From Cordilura impudica (taxonomy: Eukaryota > Arthropoda > Insecta > Diptera > Scathophagidae): a stretch of 64,000 bases of DNA. The position numbers and the translations under genes were made by a program. Position 1 is the first letter of the stretch. The number at the start of each line of letters is the position of its first letter. Shown here piece by piece: positions 12,053 to 22,328 of this stretch. The notes beneath the pieces were generated by a model. That model did not search any database and was not told the origin of the DNA. It saw only the letters and a list, made by a program, of their open reading frames with translations. The DNA lies in the NCBI GenBank assembly GCA_963682025.1, contig OY821517.1:93307946-93371945 (forward strand), given 5' to 3'.

Positions 12053-12746
12053 TTGGGCGGCTCGACTTAAAAATCGCCCAAGCGTCAAGGAAAATCGTAT
12101 TCTAGCGATCAAAGTAAGAAACTTTGCCCGAGGAACCATACATCTTAAACGAATTCTGATGTCCCGAATTTTGACCTGTCTGTCTGTCTGTCTCACTTTG
12201 ACCAATTTAGAGTGTATGTATGTATGTATGATCTACCCCCACTAACTTTGAAGGGCCGACCCACCCATGCCAGTGGCACACCGCCTGGAACCCCCTGGGG
12301 GGTTCCAATACAAAAATTAAAAAAATCACCATTTTTTGTTTATAATTGGGCTGACTATGTTTTAATATTAAAATCATACGTATACGTATCTTCTACTCTG
12401 CTAATAAATAATAATCATACGCTTGACTATGTTACGTTATTCAAAATGATCGATCGGATGAGGGTAAATAAATTTTAGATCACTCCGTGACTATGCGTGA
12501 CTCTACGTGACTACCCCAAAATTAATCTGTAGTCACAACAAGACTATCGGGCAAGTTTCAGATCAATTGCATGAGGGGGAATAGGGTTGCACCATGGCAA
12601 ACAGATAGCAGCTCAAAAGTCGGGACATCAGAATTCGTTTTAGAAGTATGGTTCCTTGGAAAAGTTTCTTATTTTGATCCCTAGAATATGATTTTCCTTG
12701 TCACTTGAGCGATTTTTTTGCCTTCCTACTAATCGACCCGCCCTAA
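12053..12746. mobile_element. MITE with about 130-bp inverted ends
   Basis: The left end (GGGCGGCTCGAC.. from 12055 through ATTCTGATGTCCCGA near 12165) is repeated inversely from about 12620 (TCGGGACATCAGAATTCG) to CGACCCGCCC at 12743. The alignment runs over about 130 bp with scattered mismatches. The interior carries TGTC and TATG microsatellites (12177-12230). It also has a block around 12440-12600 (CGATCGGATGAGGG, TAGTCACAACAAGACTAT) related to the array at 63.7-64 kb. No coding sequence; superfamily unknown; target duplication not established. Confidence 0.75.
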
Positions 12747-13283
12747 TATTTAGTAATATTTGTTTTGATTTTTTTTTAAATTTTTAATATTTTATTTTTA
12801 AAACTCCAAATTTAGAATATTTTCAATTTTTGATCCAATGCAACTAAAAATTTTGACATTTGTTTGTTCTAATATTTCGTGATATATATATTCAGAAAAA
12901 ACAACTTTAATGCCGTTTCTTAAATATTTAATGTTTAATGAACAAACTGATGGCTTTAAAATTTTTTTGATGTCATTTTCTCTCTGTTTTCGTTATTATT
13001 CGTATAGATATTGTTGTTGTTAGCAATTAGTTACATTTCGTTAGAGATGGACTCGTGAGTAATAGGACGTCATGGTTATTTTAACAACAAATTTAAAAAT
13101 TTCAAGTTAATTGCATCTAAAATTGTTTCCAACAATTCCGATATTCACACCTACATAAAATTGTTTATATTAACACATGTATTCACTTTTATTGTTACTA
13201 CTTCAAAACTTGAAAAAGCTGGAGTAGATGAAGAAATAAAATGTTTTTATGATTCCATTTTGCAGATTGGAGAAAAACCGTAA
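12747..13283. other. AT-rich spacer before the Transib fragment
   Basis: No motif recognised. It could include the decayed upstream part of the Transib-like element, but I cannot align any residue of it. Confidence 0.4.
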
Positions 13284-13750
13284 AAGTAAGCCACGTATTA
13301 ATGGTAGTGATGACAGATGGGAGAGTGTGCAACACAATAACGGAAATATCATTCACCCAAAAGTGTTACATATGTAATGCAGCAAGTAAGCAATTTAACA
13401 TCACGAAAGATATGAGGCCTATAAATACAGAAAGTTTGCAGTTTGTTTCATCTGTCCTGCATGGATTAGGTTTTTTGAGTGTCTTTTACACATATCAAAT
13501 AAACTACCGATAAAAACTATGGCAAGCAAGGTCAGAAGAGGATAAGAAAGTTGTTGCTGAAACTAAGGCACGAATTCAATACGAGTTCAAAGAGAAAACA
13601 GGTCTAATTATTCACCAGCCAAAACCTGGCTTTGGAAATTCCAACGATGGTAATGCTGCTAGACGTTTCTTTAAAATGCAGAACTTTCTGCTGAAATTAC
13701 AACAATTGGCATCGAGCTTGTTTGCGTATGTAGCAAAAAAGATATAGAAA
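13284..13750 (+). pseudogene. Transib-like (RAG1-related) transposase fragment
   Basis: A central to C-terminal piece of a transposase. Residues visible in order: MVVMTDGRVCNTITE and QKCYICNAASKQFN (the CxxC that in this family matches the CxxC of RAG1), VLHGLGFLSVFYTYQINYR, a stop, then KLWQARSEEDKKVVAETKAR. Last come PKPGFGNSNDGNAARRFF and a decayed segment reading LKLQQLASSLFAYV in the place of the family's conserved region after it. Stops near 13512 and 13745 and the lack of an N-terminal part make it a relic. It is the same family as the minus-strand pseudogene at 39.7-41.2 kb but covers a partly different portion. Assignment to Transib rests on the CYIC and NDGNxARRFF motifs recalled from the family. 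Confidence 0.75.
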
Positions 13751-13955
13751 AAAAGCACAATATAGTATAAGGTTTTTAGAAAGAGAAAATAAAATCTTTT
13801 TTTTATTTGTATATACAAGATGTATTACCTTTTTTAACATATGCACACGGATGGTGTTTACGTGTACGAAGGTACCAAAACGATTGATTTTATAAGTTAA
13901 AAAATAAAGAGAGAAGGTGGCGAACAATATCTCAGTGCTGTTAACGGTTTTACTA

Positions 13956-14019
13956 GTTAAAATCTATGTAAACACTCCTTTCAACGAATTATAAAAAAAG
14001 GAGTTTCATAGATTTTAAC
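13956..14019. repeat. Short inverted repeat able to fold into a hairpin
   Basis: GTTAAAATCTATG at 13956 is matched inversely by CATAGATTTTAAC ending at 14019. The pairing continues inward through ACTCCTTT / AAAGGAGT. The loop is about 15-20 nt. Function unknown. Confidence 0.7.
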
Positions 14020-14254
14020 CCAGAATTAACCCAAAAATGGCTAATCGACTCAAAGCGGAAAAGTACAAAGAAAATATAAAATTTTACTTAAACATTGCCG
14101 GCCACCTTGCAACATCCATGTATGTTGCAACAATAATACTTTAACAAATAACTTAAATTTCTTAAAATAATGCATAGCTCAGTTTAAAAATGTGAGCTTG
14201 AATTTTATTTATTAAATTTTTTATTTTTTTCTCTTTAAAACACTTAAAGTTAAA

Positions 14255-14400
14255 TTGGCCAGTAGGGACCTCGACGTAACAATTTTCCATAGGCCAGTAG
14301 GGACACCAATGGAAAATTGATTATAAATAAGTATGAGCCAGTAGAGACTCTATAATTTGAGCCAGTGAGGACTCTACAATGGAGATGGGCCAGATATGAC
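14255..14400 (+). repeat. Dispersed-in-cluster motif GCCAGTAGGGAC
   Basis: GGCCAGTAGGGACC, GGCCAGTAGGGACA, GAGCCAGTAGAGACT, GAGCCAGTGAGGACT and GGGCCAGATATGACC follow one another at spacings of about 35-45 bp. The first two are each near a copy of CAATTTTCCAT or its inverse. It reads as a degenerate minisatellite; I know no element that carries it. Confidence 0.6.
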
Positions 14401-15690
14401 CCACCCAAAAATGGTGTATTGCGTCATTGGAAGTCCCGGGCTCGCCTGTATCTGTTTTTCATCACCTGTGGATTAACTTCTGGACCTAAAACTATATGAT
14501 CTTCTACCAACAACAACTATATTATTCTCGAACTGCAGTTGATCGTATATTACATCTAAAATCGCATCATTTAATCAGAATGCATTGATCAGATACTGTA
14601 CACACATACTTGTCTATGCAACCTTTTACAATATCTGTACTCTGTTCTATGCTTGTTATATTGAAAAGCTAAAAACCTTTATGATGCCAAACAAATGCCG
14701 TGATTTACTCTATAAGTTCGATATTGGTGCGGCGAAAAAAAGTTCAATTGAGCGCACGTTTTACGGATAAAGTCAACTTTATCCACAGCAAATAAAAAAA
14801 AGAATTCAATTTGTTGTTCAGTCTATATGTGAACATTTAGTTACAGAGTTTTGGCAAACTTTGAATTGTTTAATGCTTTGTATTTTCGGTAGATGACTAG
14901 ATTTTAAATTTAAAAAAGGACTACATTACAGATGCACCATGCAAATATTTACAACCTCCGCTTTTTGATTGTAAACAGAGATTTTATAGCCAACAACTTT
15001 TATCAAAATCGACCTAAACGGTTTTTTAGTGAGAAAGCATTATTGCTTTTTTTAGATCACACTCATTTATATTCTTTAAAAACCTAAATATTTAAAAACA
15101 AAATTATTGTGTAACCGTAACATACGACAATATTAAAAAATAAGTAACATTTGAAGGTTGTTTATATAAATTTTGCGGCAATTTTGCGTCGATTAACTTA
15201 AAAATTAAGCTAAAGCAAATTTAAATGGAACATTTTCGAGTTCGCTGTTTGGGGACCTTTTATATTTTCCTTATCTTGATGTTTTTTATTTAGTTTTTCA
15301 GGTATAAACATTCAATTTAAAGTGAAAAGTTGAAGTATCCAGCTTAAAACAGTTATACTGCATAATACCAATGAAGAAGGTTAGATTTCAGTCGCGTACA
15401 GTACAGAAATTAAAGAAATATACAGTACATGCTATATACTATATATATCGTCGTTCGTAACTTATTGTGTTCTAAATATAACGAAAAATAGAAAAAATTG
15501 AGGTAAGACTGATTTTTAGGCAAACTTTGCGGGATCTGTTGATCTGTGTAATCAGTTGGCTCTTCACATTTATAGTTTTCGAAATGTGAGATATCGACTT
15601 TGTGATATACACCGTTTTAGTGACAAGCTTGTAACCATTGTGTTCTACGTGCAAAAACAACATGCATATAGAACAAAAACGGAGCTAAAA
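14401..15690. other. Unannotated AT-rich stretch
   Basis: Reading frames here (for example 14585-14770 and 15472-15663) are short, AT-biased and without motifs. I cannot assign this stretch. Confidence 0.4.
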
Positions 15691-15839
15691 TCTATACCAA
15701 TATTATAAAGAGGTAATGTGTGTTTGTTTGTTTGTTTGTTTGTTTGTAGGAGGTAATCTTCGTAACTACCTATCTGATCTTCCTGCAATTTTCACAGAGT
15801 CTTACTGCGGATATGGGAAATGCTATAGGCTATAATTTT

Positions 15840-16690
15840 TTTAATATTTTTAGTGGCCATGGCACCTCCCACACAAAGAAAATTTTTAATATCATATACA
15901 TATCTTGAGTACTATGATAGGGAGAGCTTTGCAAATTTGTGTAAGCTCACCTATTGTTAATATTAGAAGCAAAGCCGGAAACGGGCGCGATCGGAAAAGT
16001 GGCCGTGGCCTCGCATACAAATAATAATTTAATATTATATATCTCGAGTACTGTGGTAGAGAGAGCTTTTCAAATTTGTCTGATATCACCTATTATTAAT
16101 GTGTGTTGTCGGACAAAAAATGGGCAGTATCGGACCAATAGCCGTGGCGCCTGACATGTGATTAATTAGACAAAAAATGGGCGTCATAGGAGCAGTGGGC
16201 GTGGCACCGCCCGTACAAAGTAAATATCTGATACCATATAACTGCTTTACTAAAAAAGGGAAGCTTTGACACTTTGCACGATATCATCAGATCTTAGTAT
16301 GAGTAGTCGGACAAAAAATTGGCGGGTTCACACCAGTGGGTGTGGCACTCCCCATGCAGAGTAACTATTTAATGTCATATATCTGGAGTACTGTAAAAGA
16401 GAGAACTTTGTGGCTTAGCGTCAGCACATAGGTTCTTTGTACGATTAGTCGAACAAAAAAATGGGCGTGATCGAGGTAGTGGGCGTAGCACCGCCTATGC
16501 AAAGTAGATATCTAATATCATATAACTGGTATACTATAAAAGTGAAAGACTCGACATTTTGCACGAGACCATCAGATATTAATCTGAGTAGTCCAAAAAA
16601 ATTGGGCGGGACTGGATTAGTGGGCGTGGCACCTCCTATATAAAGAATATGAAGTACTACGAAAGCGACAGTCTTTTGACAAGTACATTA
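15840..16690 (+). repeat. Tandem array, units of about 140 bp with GTGGGCGTGGCACC
   Basis: Units begin near 15850, 15998, 16138, 16195, 16335, 16476 and 16619. Each holds a GGGCGTGGCACC-like core, a TAATATCATATATCTGGAGTA block and a TCGGACAAAAAATGGGC block. Unit spacing is near 140 bp except for one shortened unit. Confidence 0.8.
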
Positions 16691-16721
16691 ATTATCGATG
16701 TGATTTATCGTAGAAAATATA

Positions 16722-16828
16722 TCGCCAAAATCAAAAATTCGCCAAAACCGAAAATTGCGAAAAAATAAAGATCCCCCAAAAAATCGTCAAAATCAAAAAT
16801 AGGCAAAATCAAAAATTGCTAAAAAGAT
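16722..16828 (+). repeat. 17-bp-class minisatellite
   Basis: Degenerate repeats of CGCCAAAATCAAAAATT (also ACCGAAAATTGCG, GTCAAAATCAAAAATAGG) in about six copies. Confidence 0.7.
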
Positions 16829-17555
16829 AAATTACCAATGATATTCTAAGCTCAAGGCCAATAGCTAAGTGTTGCAGATCTAATTTAATCTACTCATTAC
16901 CGTATCTAGACTGTTTGATCATAAAAGTCATATTTATTGATCAAAACATTTTATTTGTCAAAACATTTTCTTAATTTGGATGGAGGGAACAACCGAAAAA
17001 GCTGTTTTAAAGTTAAAATAACGATAAAATTGGGAGTTTGATATAAAAATATTTTTTTGTTAATAATTCATAAATTTGGTTAAACGAAATAAAGTTTATA
17101 GCTATCCTTTTTTGTAATTGTTAAACAATAATATGCTCGACTGAGAACCTTGGGCTAGGGCGCCAAGTGCTATCCTACTTGTTAAACATTTTAGTATCCG
17201 ACATAAGCAAACATTTTTTATGTTGTCTCCATTTTGGATCTCAGATTAGGTTTTTGCACTTCTGATAAAATTCAGCCAAATATAGTCTTTGGAATCTTGT
17301 ACATATTTTTGTCGTCTCAAATGATTTTTCCTTAACAACGTTCAAATGACTTTTCAACTCTGGGCATATATCCACAATTTAGCATACAGGTATCTTGTCA
17401 GATAATTTTGGTCTTACTGATGAATTATAGAACTAGTTATGAATCCCTTTGACCAAAAGGTTTAAATTTGGAGGGAAGTTGTTCAAATAAGTACAATATT
17501 GTTTAGCATAACTGTTCTATTTAAAAGGCGCTAATGGACTAAAAAAAAAAGAAAT
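16829..17555. other. Unassigned segment between Helitron arrays
   Basis: No coding motif and no recognised repeat. Contains GGGCTAGGGCGCCAAG near 17150, but no convincing Helitron hairpin or CTAG terminus follows. Confidence 0.4.
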
Positions 17556-18048
17556 AAAACAAGTAAGAAAATCGGTCTAGACCGACTATATAATACCCTA
17601 TACCATGCGTTTAAGGACCCTATCTCTCAAACCCAACTAACTGGATATAGAAAATAAGCATAAACCAAATTTGAGTGGGATTTTTCTTAATTTTTTTTGG
17701 CTGCAGATATGAAAAATTTCATATCGGATGCTATATCTATATGGGGACTAGGCCCAAAAATGGACCGATCCTGACCATGTTTGGTAAGGTCTCTTGTATT
17801 TTACAAAAATATATACAAACAAAATTTGAGAAGAATTAGTGCAATGTTTTTGCTTTTTGATAGATTTAAGTGAAGATCGGGATCATTTTTAGACTACTGA
17901 TTAATGGATGTAATAAACACATACAAACCCGGACGGGCGGACGGACGGACATCGTTAAATCGAATCAGATAGTGATTCTGATTCGATCGGTATAATAAAA
18001 GATAGGTCTAGGTCAAATATTTTTGGTAGTTACAAACAGCAGCACAAA
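17556..18048 (-). mobile_element. HINE copy e1, 5' end truncated
   Basis: Minus-strand copy starting with the inverted tail AAAACAAGTAAGAAAATC and the hairpin half CGGTCTAGACCGAC at 17573. It runs to AACAGCAGCACAAA. The last 35 bp or so of the element (ACCACATAGTGGTATAGGG) are missing. Confidence 0.85.
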
Positions 18049-18157
18049 TGTGCCCTTTGTGTAGCTACAAGGCGCACGAAAAGCACTTAGTTGCCGTTGC
18101 TGCATCAGAATATCAAAATTCATTCAATTGGCAATAAATGTATTTGACACAACATGG
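18049..18157. repeat. Duplicated flank, first copy
   Basis: GCCCTTTGTGTAGCTACAAG at about 18051, CGCACGAAAAGCAC, and GCTGCATCAGAATATC to TTGGCAAT. The same block follows the second HINE copy at 18428-18530, so HINE and flank were duplicated together. Confidence 0.75.
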
Positions 18158-18427
18158 AACATGGACTGATTCCCTCCAATTTCAATAGCGTTCATCCCAT
18201 GGCCGATAGAAGCTTATGTACCAAATTTCGTCAAAATATATTCATATTTGCGACCTCCAGTTTTATTACAAGCTTTACATGGACACACAGACGGACGGAC
18301 GGACGGACGGACATTGTTAAATCAACTCAGAAAGTGATTCTGATTCGATCGGTATAATTAAAGATGGGTCTAGGTCAAATATTTTTGGTAGTTACAAACA
18401 GCAGCACAAAGTCATTATACCCAAAAT
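18158..18427 (-). mobile_element. HINE copy e2, partial
   Basis: Covers only the half from GAACATGGACTGATTCC through the CGGACGGACGGA run (18291-18310) to GTCATTATACCCAAAA. It lacks the 3' hairpin half and the last bases of the 5' end. Confidence 0.85.
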
Positions 18428-18535
18428 GGGCCCTTTGTGTAGCTACAAGGCGCACGAAAAGCACTAAGTTGACATTGCTGCATCAGAATATCAAAATTCA
18501 GTTGGCAATGAATTTTATTGGCAATAATTTTTCTG
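18428..18535. repeat. Duplicated flank, second copy
   Basis: Near-identical to 18049-18140: GCCCTTTGTGTAGCTACAAG, GCACGAAAAGCACTAAGTTG, GCTGCATCAGAATATC. Confidence 0.75.
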
Positions 18536-18552
18536 TGTATCTTAGACACAAG

Positions 18553-18586
18553 AATGTATGTATGTTTGTATGTATGTATGTATGTT
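18553..18586 (+). repeat. (TATG)n microsatellite
   Basis: Eight or so ATGT/TGTA repeats with one TTTG interruption. Confidence 0.85.
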
Positions 18587-18629
18587 AGTCCTTTTTAGGA
18601 GACTGACCGAATGGATGGAAAAATAGTCT

Positions 18630-19400
18630 ATTTTTTGGATTTTTCAAGTGGGCGTGGCACCTCCTATATAAATGAATTTTTAAAATCTAATATTAACATA
18701 TAATATGTGGAGTACTATGAAGAGTTGCGAAAAAAAGGGCGGGATCGGGCCAATGGGCATGGCACCCACCATACAAAGTATATATTTAATGTCATATACT
18801 TATCTAGAGTACTGTAAAAGATAAAGTCGTGGGACATAGTGTGAATTCATAAGTTATCAACTTTAATACTTGGAAAAAAATGGGCGTGGCACCTTCCACA
18901 CAAGGTCAATATATAGAGTTCTTAAATAGCCGGAGTCTTAAAACTTTCTGCACGTCAATTGGTTGTTAATGTGAGTAGTTGCACCAAAAATGGACGAGAT
19001 TGGGTTAGTAGGCGTGGCACCTCCCATGAAAAAAATTATATATGGAGTACTGTAAGCCCTACAGTCTTGAAGCTAGGTCTGAGTTCACGAATAATGGGTG
19101 TGAGAAGTTATGTGAAAAATGGACGGGATCAAACCAAAATGGACGTGGATCAGCACATCAATTGGCTTTTAACGTCAGTAATCGTACCAAAAAATGGGCG
19201 GCATTGGGTTAGTGAGCGTGGCACCTCCCATAACAAATCTATTATCTGGAGTACTATAAACGCGACAGTCTTGTAACCAGGTGTGAGTCCCATACATTGT
19301 AAATACATATCATCATATATCTAGAGTACTATGATGGCAAGAGTCTTGAAATTTTCTGCACGGAGGAATGGTACCTCCCATACATGGAAAATGCATATAA
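18630..19400 (+). repeat. Second block of the GTGGGCGTGGCACC array
   Basis: GGGCGTGGCACC-type cores near 18650, 18745, 18880, 19010, 19215 and 19365 with the same ATCTAGAGTACTGTAA and AAAAAATGGGC blocks as 15840-16690. More diverged from each other than the first block. The 105-residue frame at 18959-19276 is a by-product of the repeats. Confidence 0.75.
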
Positions 19401-19429
19401 TCATAATTAACAACAAAAATATTCACTGG

Positions 19430-19795
19430 AAATAAGTTACATAGATAAAAATTAACTTTTATAAACTTTTTTATAATCGTACGTCATCCTTTGAAAATTT
19501 AAGTCGACGAAATTGTGGAAAATTATAAAACTAAGAATGCCTATTCCTTTATGTCGCACAAAACTAATCGAACGAACGCAATTCACTTGAATACGAATTG
19601 ATTCGTGTTTCTCTATTTCGAAAGCCTTCGATCGCCTTTACGTGTGTCAATTTTCATTTCTTCGTCCTGGTTCACACAATGAAACATATATTTTTGAAAG
19701 TCTGAGTTTATAGGTGAGAGGGGAAAAAAGATTGGCATTGGCAGGATACATGATTTCATGTACTCGGAAATTCTCCTGCGTTTTTACTTCTTAAT
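19430..19795 (+). repeat. 350-bp repeat also present inverted at 55986-56330
   Basis: Shares with the distal copy TTTAAGTCGACGAAATTGTGG, TTTCGAAAGCCTTCGATCGCC, CACACAATGAAAC, AAGTCTGAGTTTATAGGTGA (last 20 bp of that run), and GGAAATTCTCCTGCG. No coding content. It follows directly on the array, so it may be the 3' part of the same element. Confidence 0.7.
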
Positions 19796-19828
19796 TGCCA
19801 AAGTAAAATTATTATAACTTTTCTTTCA

Positions 19829-20335
19829 TTATACCCTATACCACTATGTGGTTTGGGTATATTGACTTTGTGCTGCTGTTTGTAACTACTAAAAATATTT
19901 GTCCTAGACCCATCTTTTATTATACCGATCAGATCAGAATCACTTTCTGAGTCGTTTTAGCTATGTTCGTCCGTTCGTCCGTCCGTCCGTCCGTCCGTCC
20001 GTTTGTGTGTCCATGTAAACCTTGTAATCAAACTGCAGGTCGGAAATATGAATATATTTTCATAAAATTTTGCTTCTCGGCCATAGGCTGAACGCTATTG
20101 AAATTGGTGAAAAGCGGTCCATGTTCAGACCTAGTCCCCATACAAATGCCCCCTATGAAATCGACATAAATTGCCATAAGATCCAAATTGTCATATAGAT
20201 CTTACTCAAATTGGGTTTGTATGCGTTTATTACATCCATCAATGAGTAGTCTAAAAATGATCCCTATGGGACAACTCTTAGTCATAGGCCCCATATAGAG
20301 CTTCTTCCCGATCTTCACTTAAATCTATCAAAAAA
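19829..20335 (+). mobile_element. HINE copy f, first half (split by a second HINE family)
   Basis: Starts TTATACCCTATACCACTATG, has a (CCGT)n run at 19977-20000, and is cut after AATCTATCAAAAAACAA. The continuation AACAAAAATATTGCA lies at 25111, so 4.77 kb of foreign sequence sits in between. Confidence 0.88.
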
Positions 20336-20956
20336 CAAGTAAGAGTGTTAAATTCGGCTGTGCCGAATCTTTGATACCCTCCACCTAGGTTTTCCTGCAC
20401 TATTTGTAACAAATTTAGATAAAATATTTGAAAATGTAAATTTATTAATTTATTACAACAAATACTCTGAATTTTCAGCATTTACGTTTAACAATTTTAA
20501 AGTCAATAGAAGATAGTAAACAAAATATATTTTTAAATTTCGGATCTTTTCCGGAATACTTGACCATGTCTTATATTTTAAAAGCACTAGCGTTAATCAG
20601 TTTTATTTTTTCGATCTTATTATGACATTCCATTTGTAACGCATCGATAAATGGATTTGCGTCTATGTGTTTAATGCAAACGATTTCTTACTTTTGTCGA
20701 ATTGTAGGGATTTTTTGAAAATTTTTTTTTAACAACTTAATATTATATACGTTTGAATTTTAAACTTTAAAATTAAAAATATCTATCTTTTTTAAATCTG
20801 GTAATAACTCTATAATATGGAGATAGTAAATACGTGGCTTCTTTAATAAGAATGACAAGTAAAAAACACATTTTTGTGCAGTTTACTTGTTTTGTGCATT
20901 TTTTTTTTAATACATACATAAGTACGCCATCTTTGTAGAACTCTTCTATTATATTA

Positions 20957-21444
20957 AAGGTGCTATTACATGATGTGTTTTTTACATATGTACTGTCAAA
21001 TTTTCCCACAACAAAAGTTGTACTCATCGTGTGATACAAATGAAACATTGTTTATGTACAATACATGAAGAAAGTCACATGTACATTTTTCAATTAGAAC
21101 AGGTTCTATTTTTGCATGACAAACATGAAAATACAACACTGCTTGTGGCGAAAGAAAAACAGAGTAAATTTTGAAGATTAATATTGAAAGAAAAATAAAT
21201 TGTTTAGTATTAATAATCAAAAAATATATAACCTTTTTTTTAACAATAAATTTTTGTAAATTCACAAATTAAATCAGCTGTTGTTTACACTTAGAAGTTA
21301 TGTCATACGAAAATACATATGCACGTGTGATAGCAAAAATTATGAATCGTATGTTAAAGACAATTTTGACAGACATGAGGAATTTCATATGGATAAAATA
21401 AGTGACAGTACATATGTAAAAAACACTTCGTGTAATAGCACCTT
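20957..21444. repeat. 42-bp inverted repeat enclosing about 400 bp
   Basis: AAGGTGCTATTACATGATGT at 20957 and onward through TTTTTTACATATGTACTGTCA is inverted at 21403-21444 (TGACAGTACATATGTAAAAA, ..GTAATAGCACCTT) with about three mismatches. It may be the terminal repeat of a small foldback or MITE. No target duplication seen. Confidence 0.65.
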
Positions 21445-21510
21445 AAGTAAGTTTGTAAATAAAAAGAATATTAAAATATTATAAATGTAAACATAATTGA
21501 TTTTAGAAAA

Positions 21511-21870
21511 ATGTCCGACTTGTTTTTCGATGATGCTGAAAACACATCAAAGAAATACAGAAAACAAAGGTTTTACTCAAGTTAGTTGAGAGACGAGAAG
21601 CTAATGGGATAGAACAGGTCAAAGATGACGACTTTAAATACAGATGCAAGGCTTGTGAAAAAATATTAAATTGCGATAAATCAGATCTAAGTATACATGC
21701 TAATAACCAATGTCTTAAAAAAATATCTTTTAAAACCAACAACCAAAATTCTGTTTACGTTATAAGATCCAATTTGCAAGCCATTTTAATTAATTATGTA
21801 AATTTTAAATGGACATCTAGCCATATAAATGATGAATTATACAGAATAGTAAAAAGATTTTTTTTATATC
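21511..21870 (+). pseudogene. Zinc-finger (BED-like) protein fragment inside the family-2 HINE
   Basis: An ATG at 21511 opens MSDLFFDDAENTSKKYRKQR, then a one-base shift near 21575 moves to a frame open to 21880. That frame contains VERREANGIEQVKDDDFKYR followed by CKACEKILNCDKSDLSIHAN and NQC. The pattern Cx2C-x14-H-x4-C resembles a BED-type or C2HC finger as found in hAT transposases and proteins derived from them. The frame then runs into LQAILINYVNFKWTSSHIND and is ended by a HINE at 21880. The segment just before the ATG (TTGATTTTAG) looks like a splice acceptor. Family not identified; it could be a transposase N-terminus or a captured host exon. Confidence 0.5.
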
Positions 21871-21879
21871 TGTTGGTTT

Positions 21880-22328
21880 TTATACCCTATACCACTATGT
21901 GGTTTGGGTATAATGACTTTGTGCTGCTGTTTGTAACTAACAAAAATATTTGACCTAGACCCATCTTTTATCATACCGATCGACTCAAAATCACTATCTG
22001 AGTCGATTTAGCGATGTCCGTCCGTCCGTCTGTCTGTCCGTCCGTCCTTGCGTCTGTGTCTGCGTGTAAACCTTGTAATCAAACTACAGGTCGCAAATAT
22101 GAATATATTTTAATGAAATTTGGTATATAAGCCTCCATCAGCCATGGGATGAACGCTATTGAAATTGGTGAGAATCGGTCCATGTTCAGACCTAGCCCCC
22201 ATACAAATTACCCCTATGAAATCGACATTAATTGCCATAAGTTCCAAATTATCGTATAGATCTCAGTCAAATTGGGTTTGTATGTGTTTATTACATCCAT
22301 TAATCAGTAGTTCAAAAATACTGCCTAT
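21880..22328 (+). mobile_element. HINE copy g, 3' half missing, inside a duplicated 33-bp site
   Basis: Starts TTATACCCTATACCACTATG with (CCGT)n near 22017-22045 and stops at CAAAAATACTGCCTATAG. The flanks TAGTAAAAAGATTTTTTTTA.. (21848) and TAGTAAAAATATTTTTTTTA.. (22328) are a direct repeat of about 33 bp reaching to CTGTTGGTTTTT. That is unusual because Helitron-type insertions make no target duplication. Confidence 0.85.

Larger units (their letters stand above)
15691..19400 (+). mobile_element. Helitron D, second Helitron type (3' end not located)
   Basis: The 5' end TCTATACCAATATTATAAAG at 15691 preceded by A, then (GTTT)n, is the usual start of insect Helitrons. It is followed by an array of about 140-bp units (15840-16690). 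The array resumes at 18630-19400 after a different stretch and two HINE copies. No CTAG end with hairpin was found, so the right boundary is only the end of the arrays. No Rep/helicase coding sequence. Confidence 0.65.

Noticed and set aside
17140..17170. GGGCTAGGGCGCC as the 3' end of Helitron D
   Set aside because: CTAG is present but the hairpin does not precede it at the right distance, and the arrays resume downstream.
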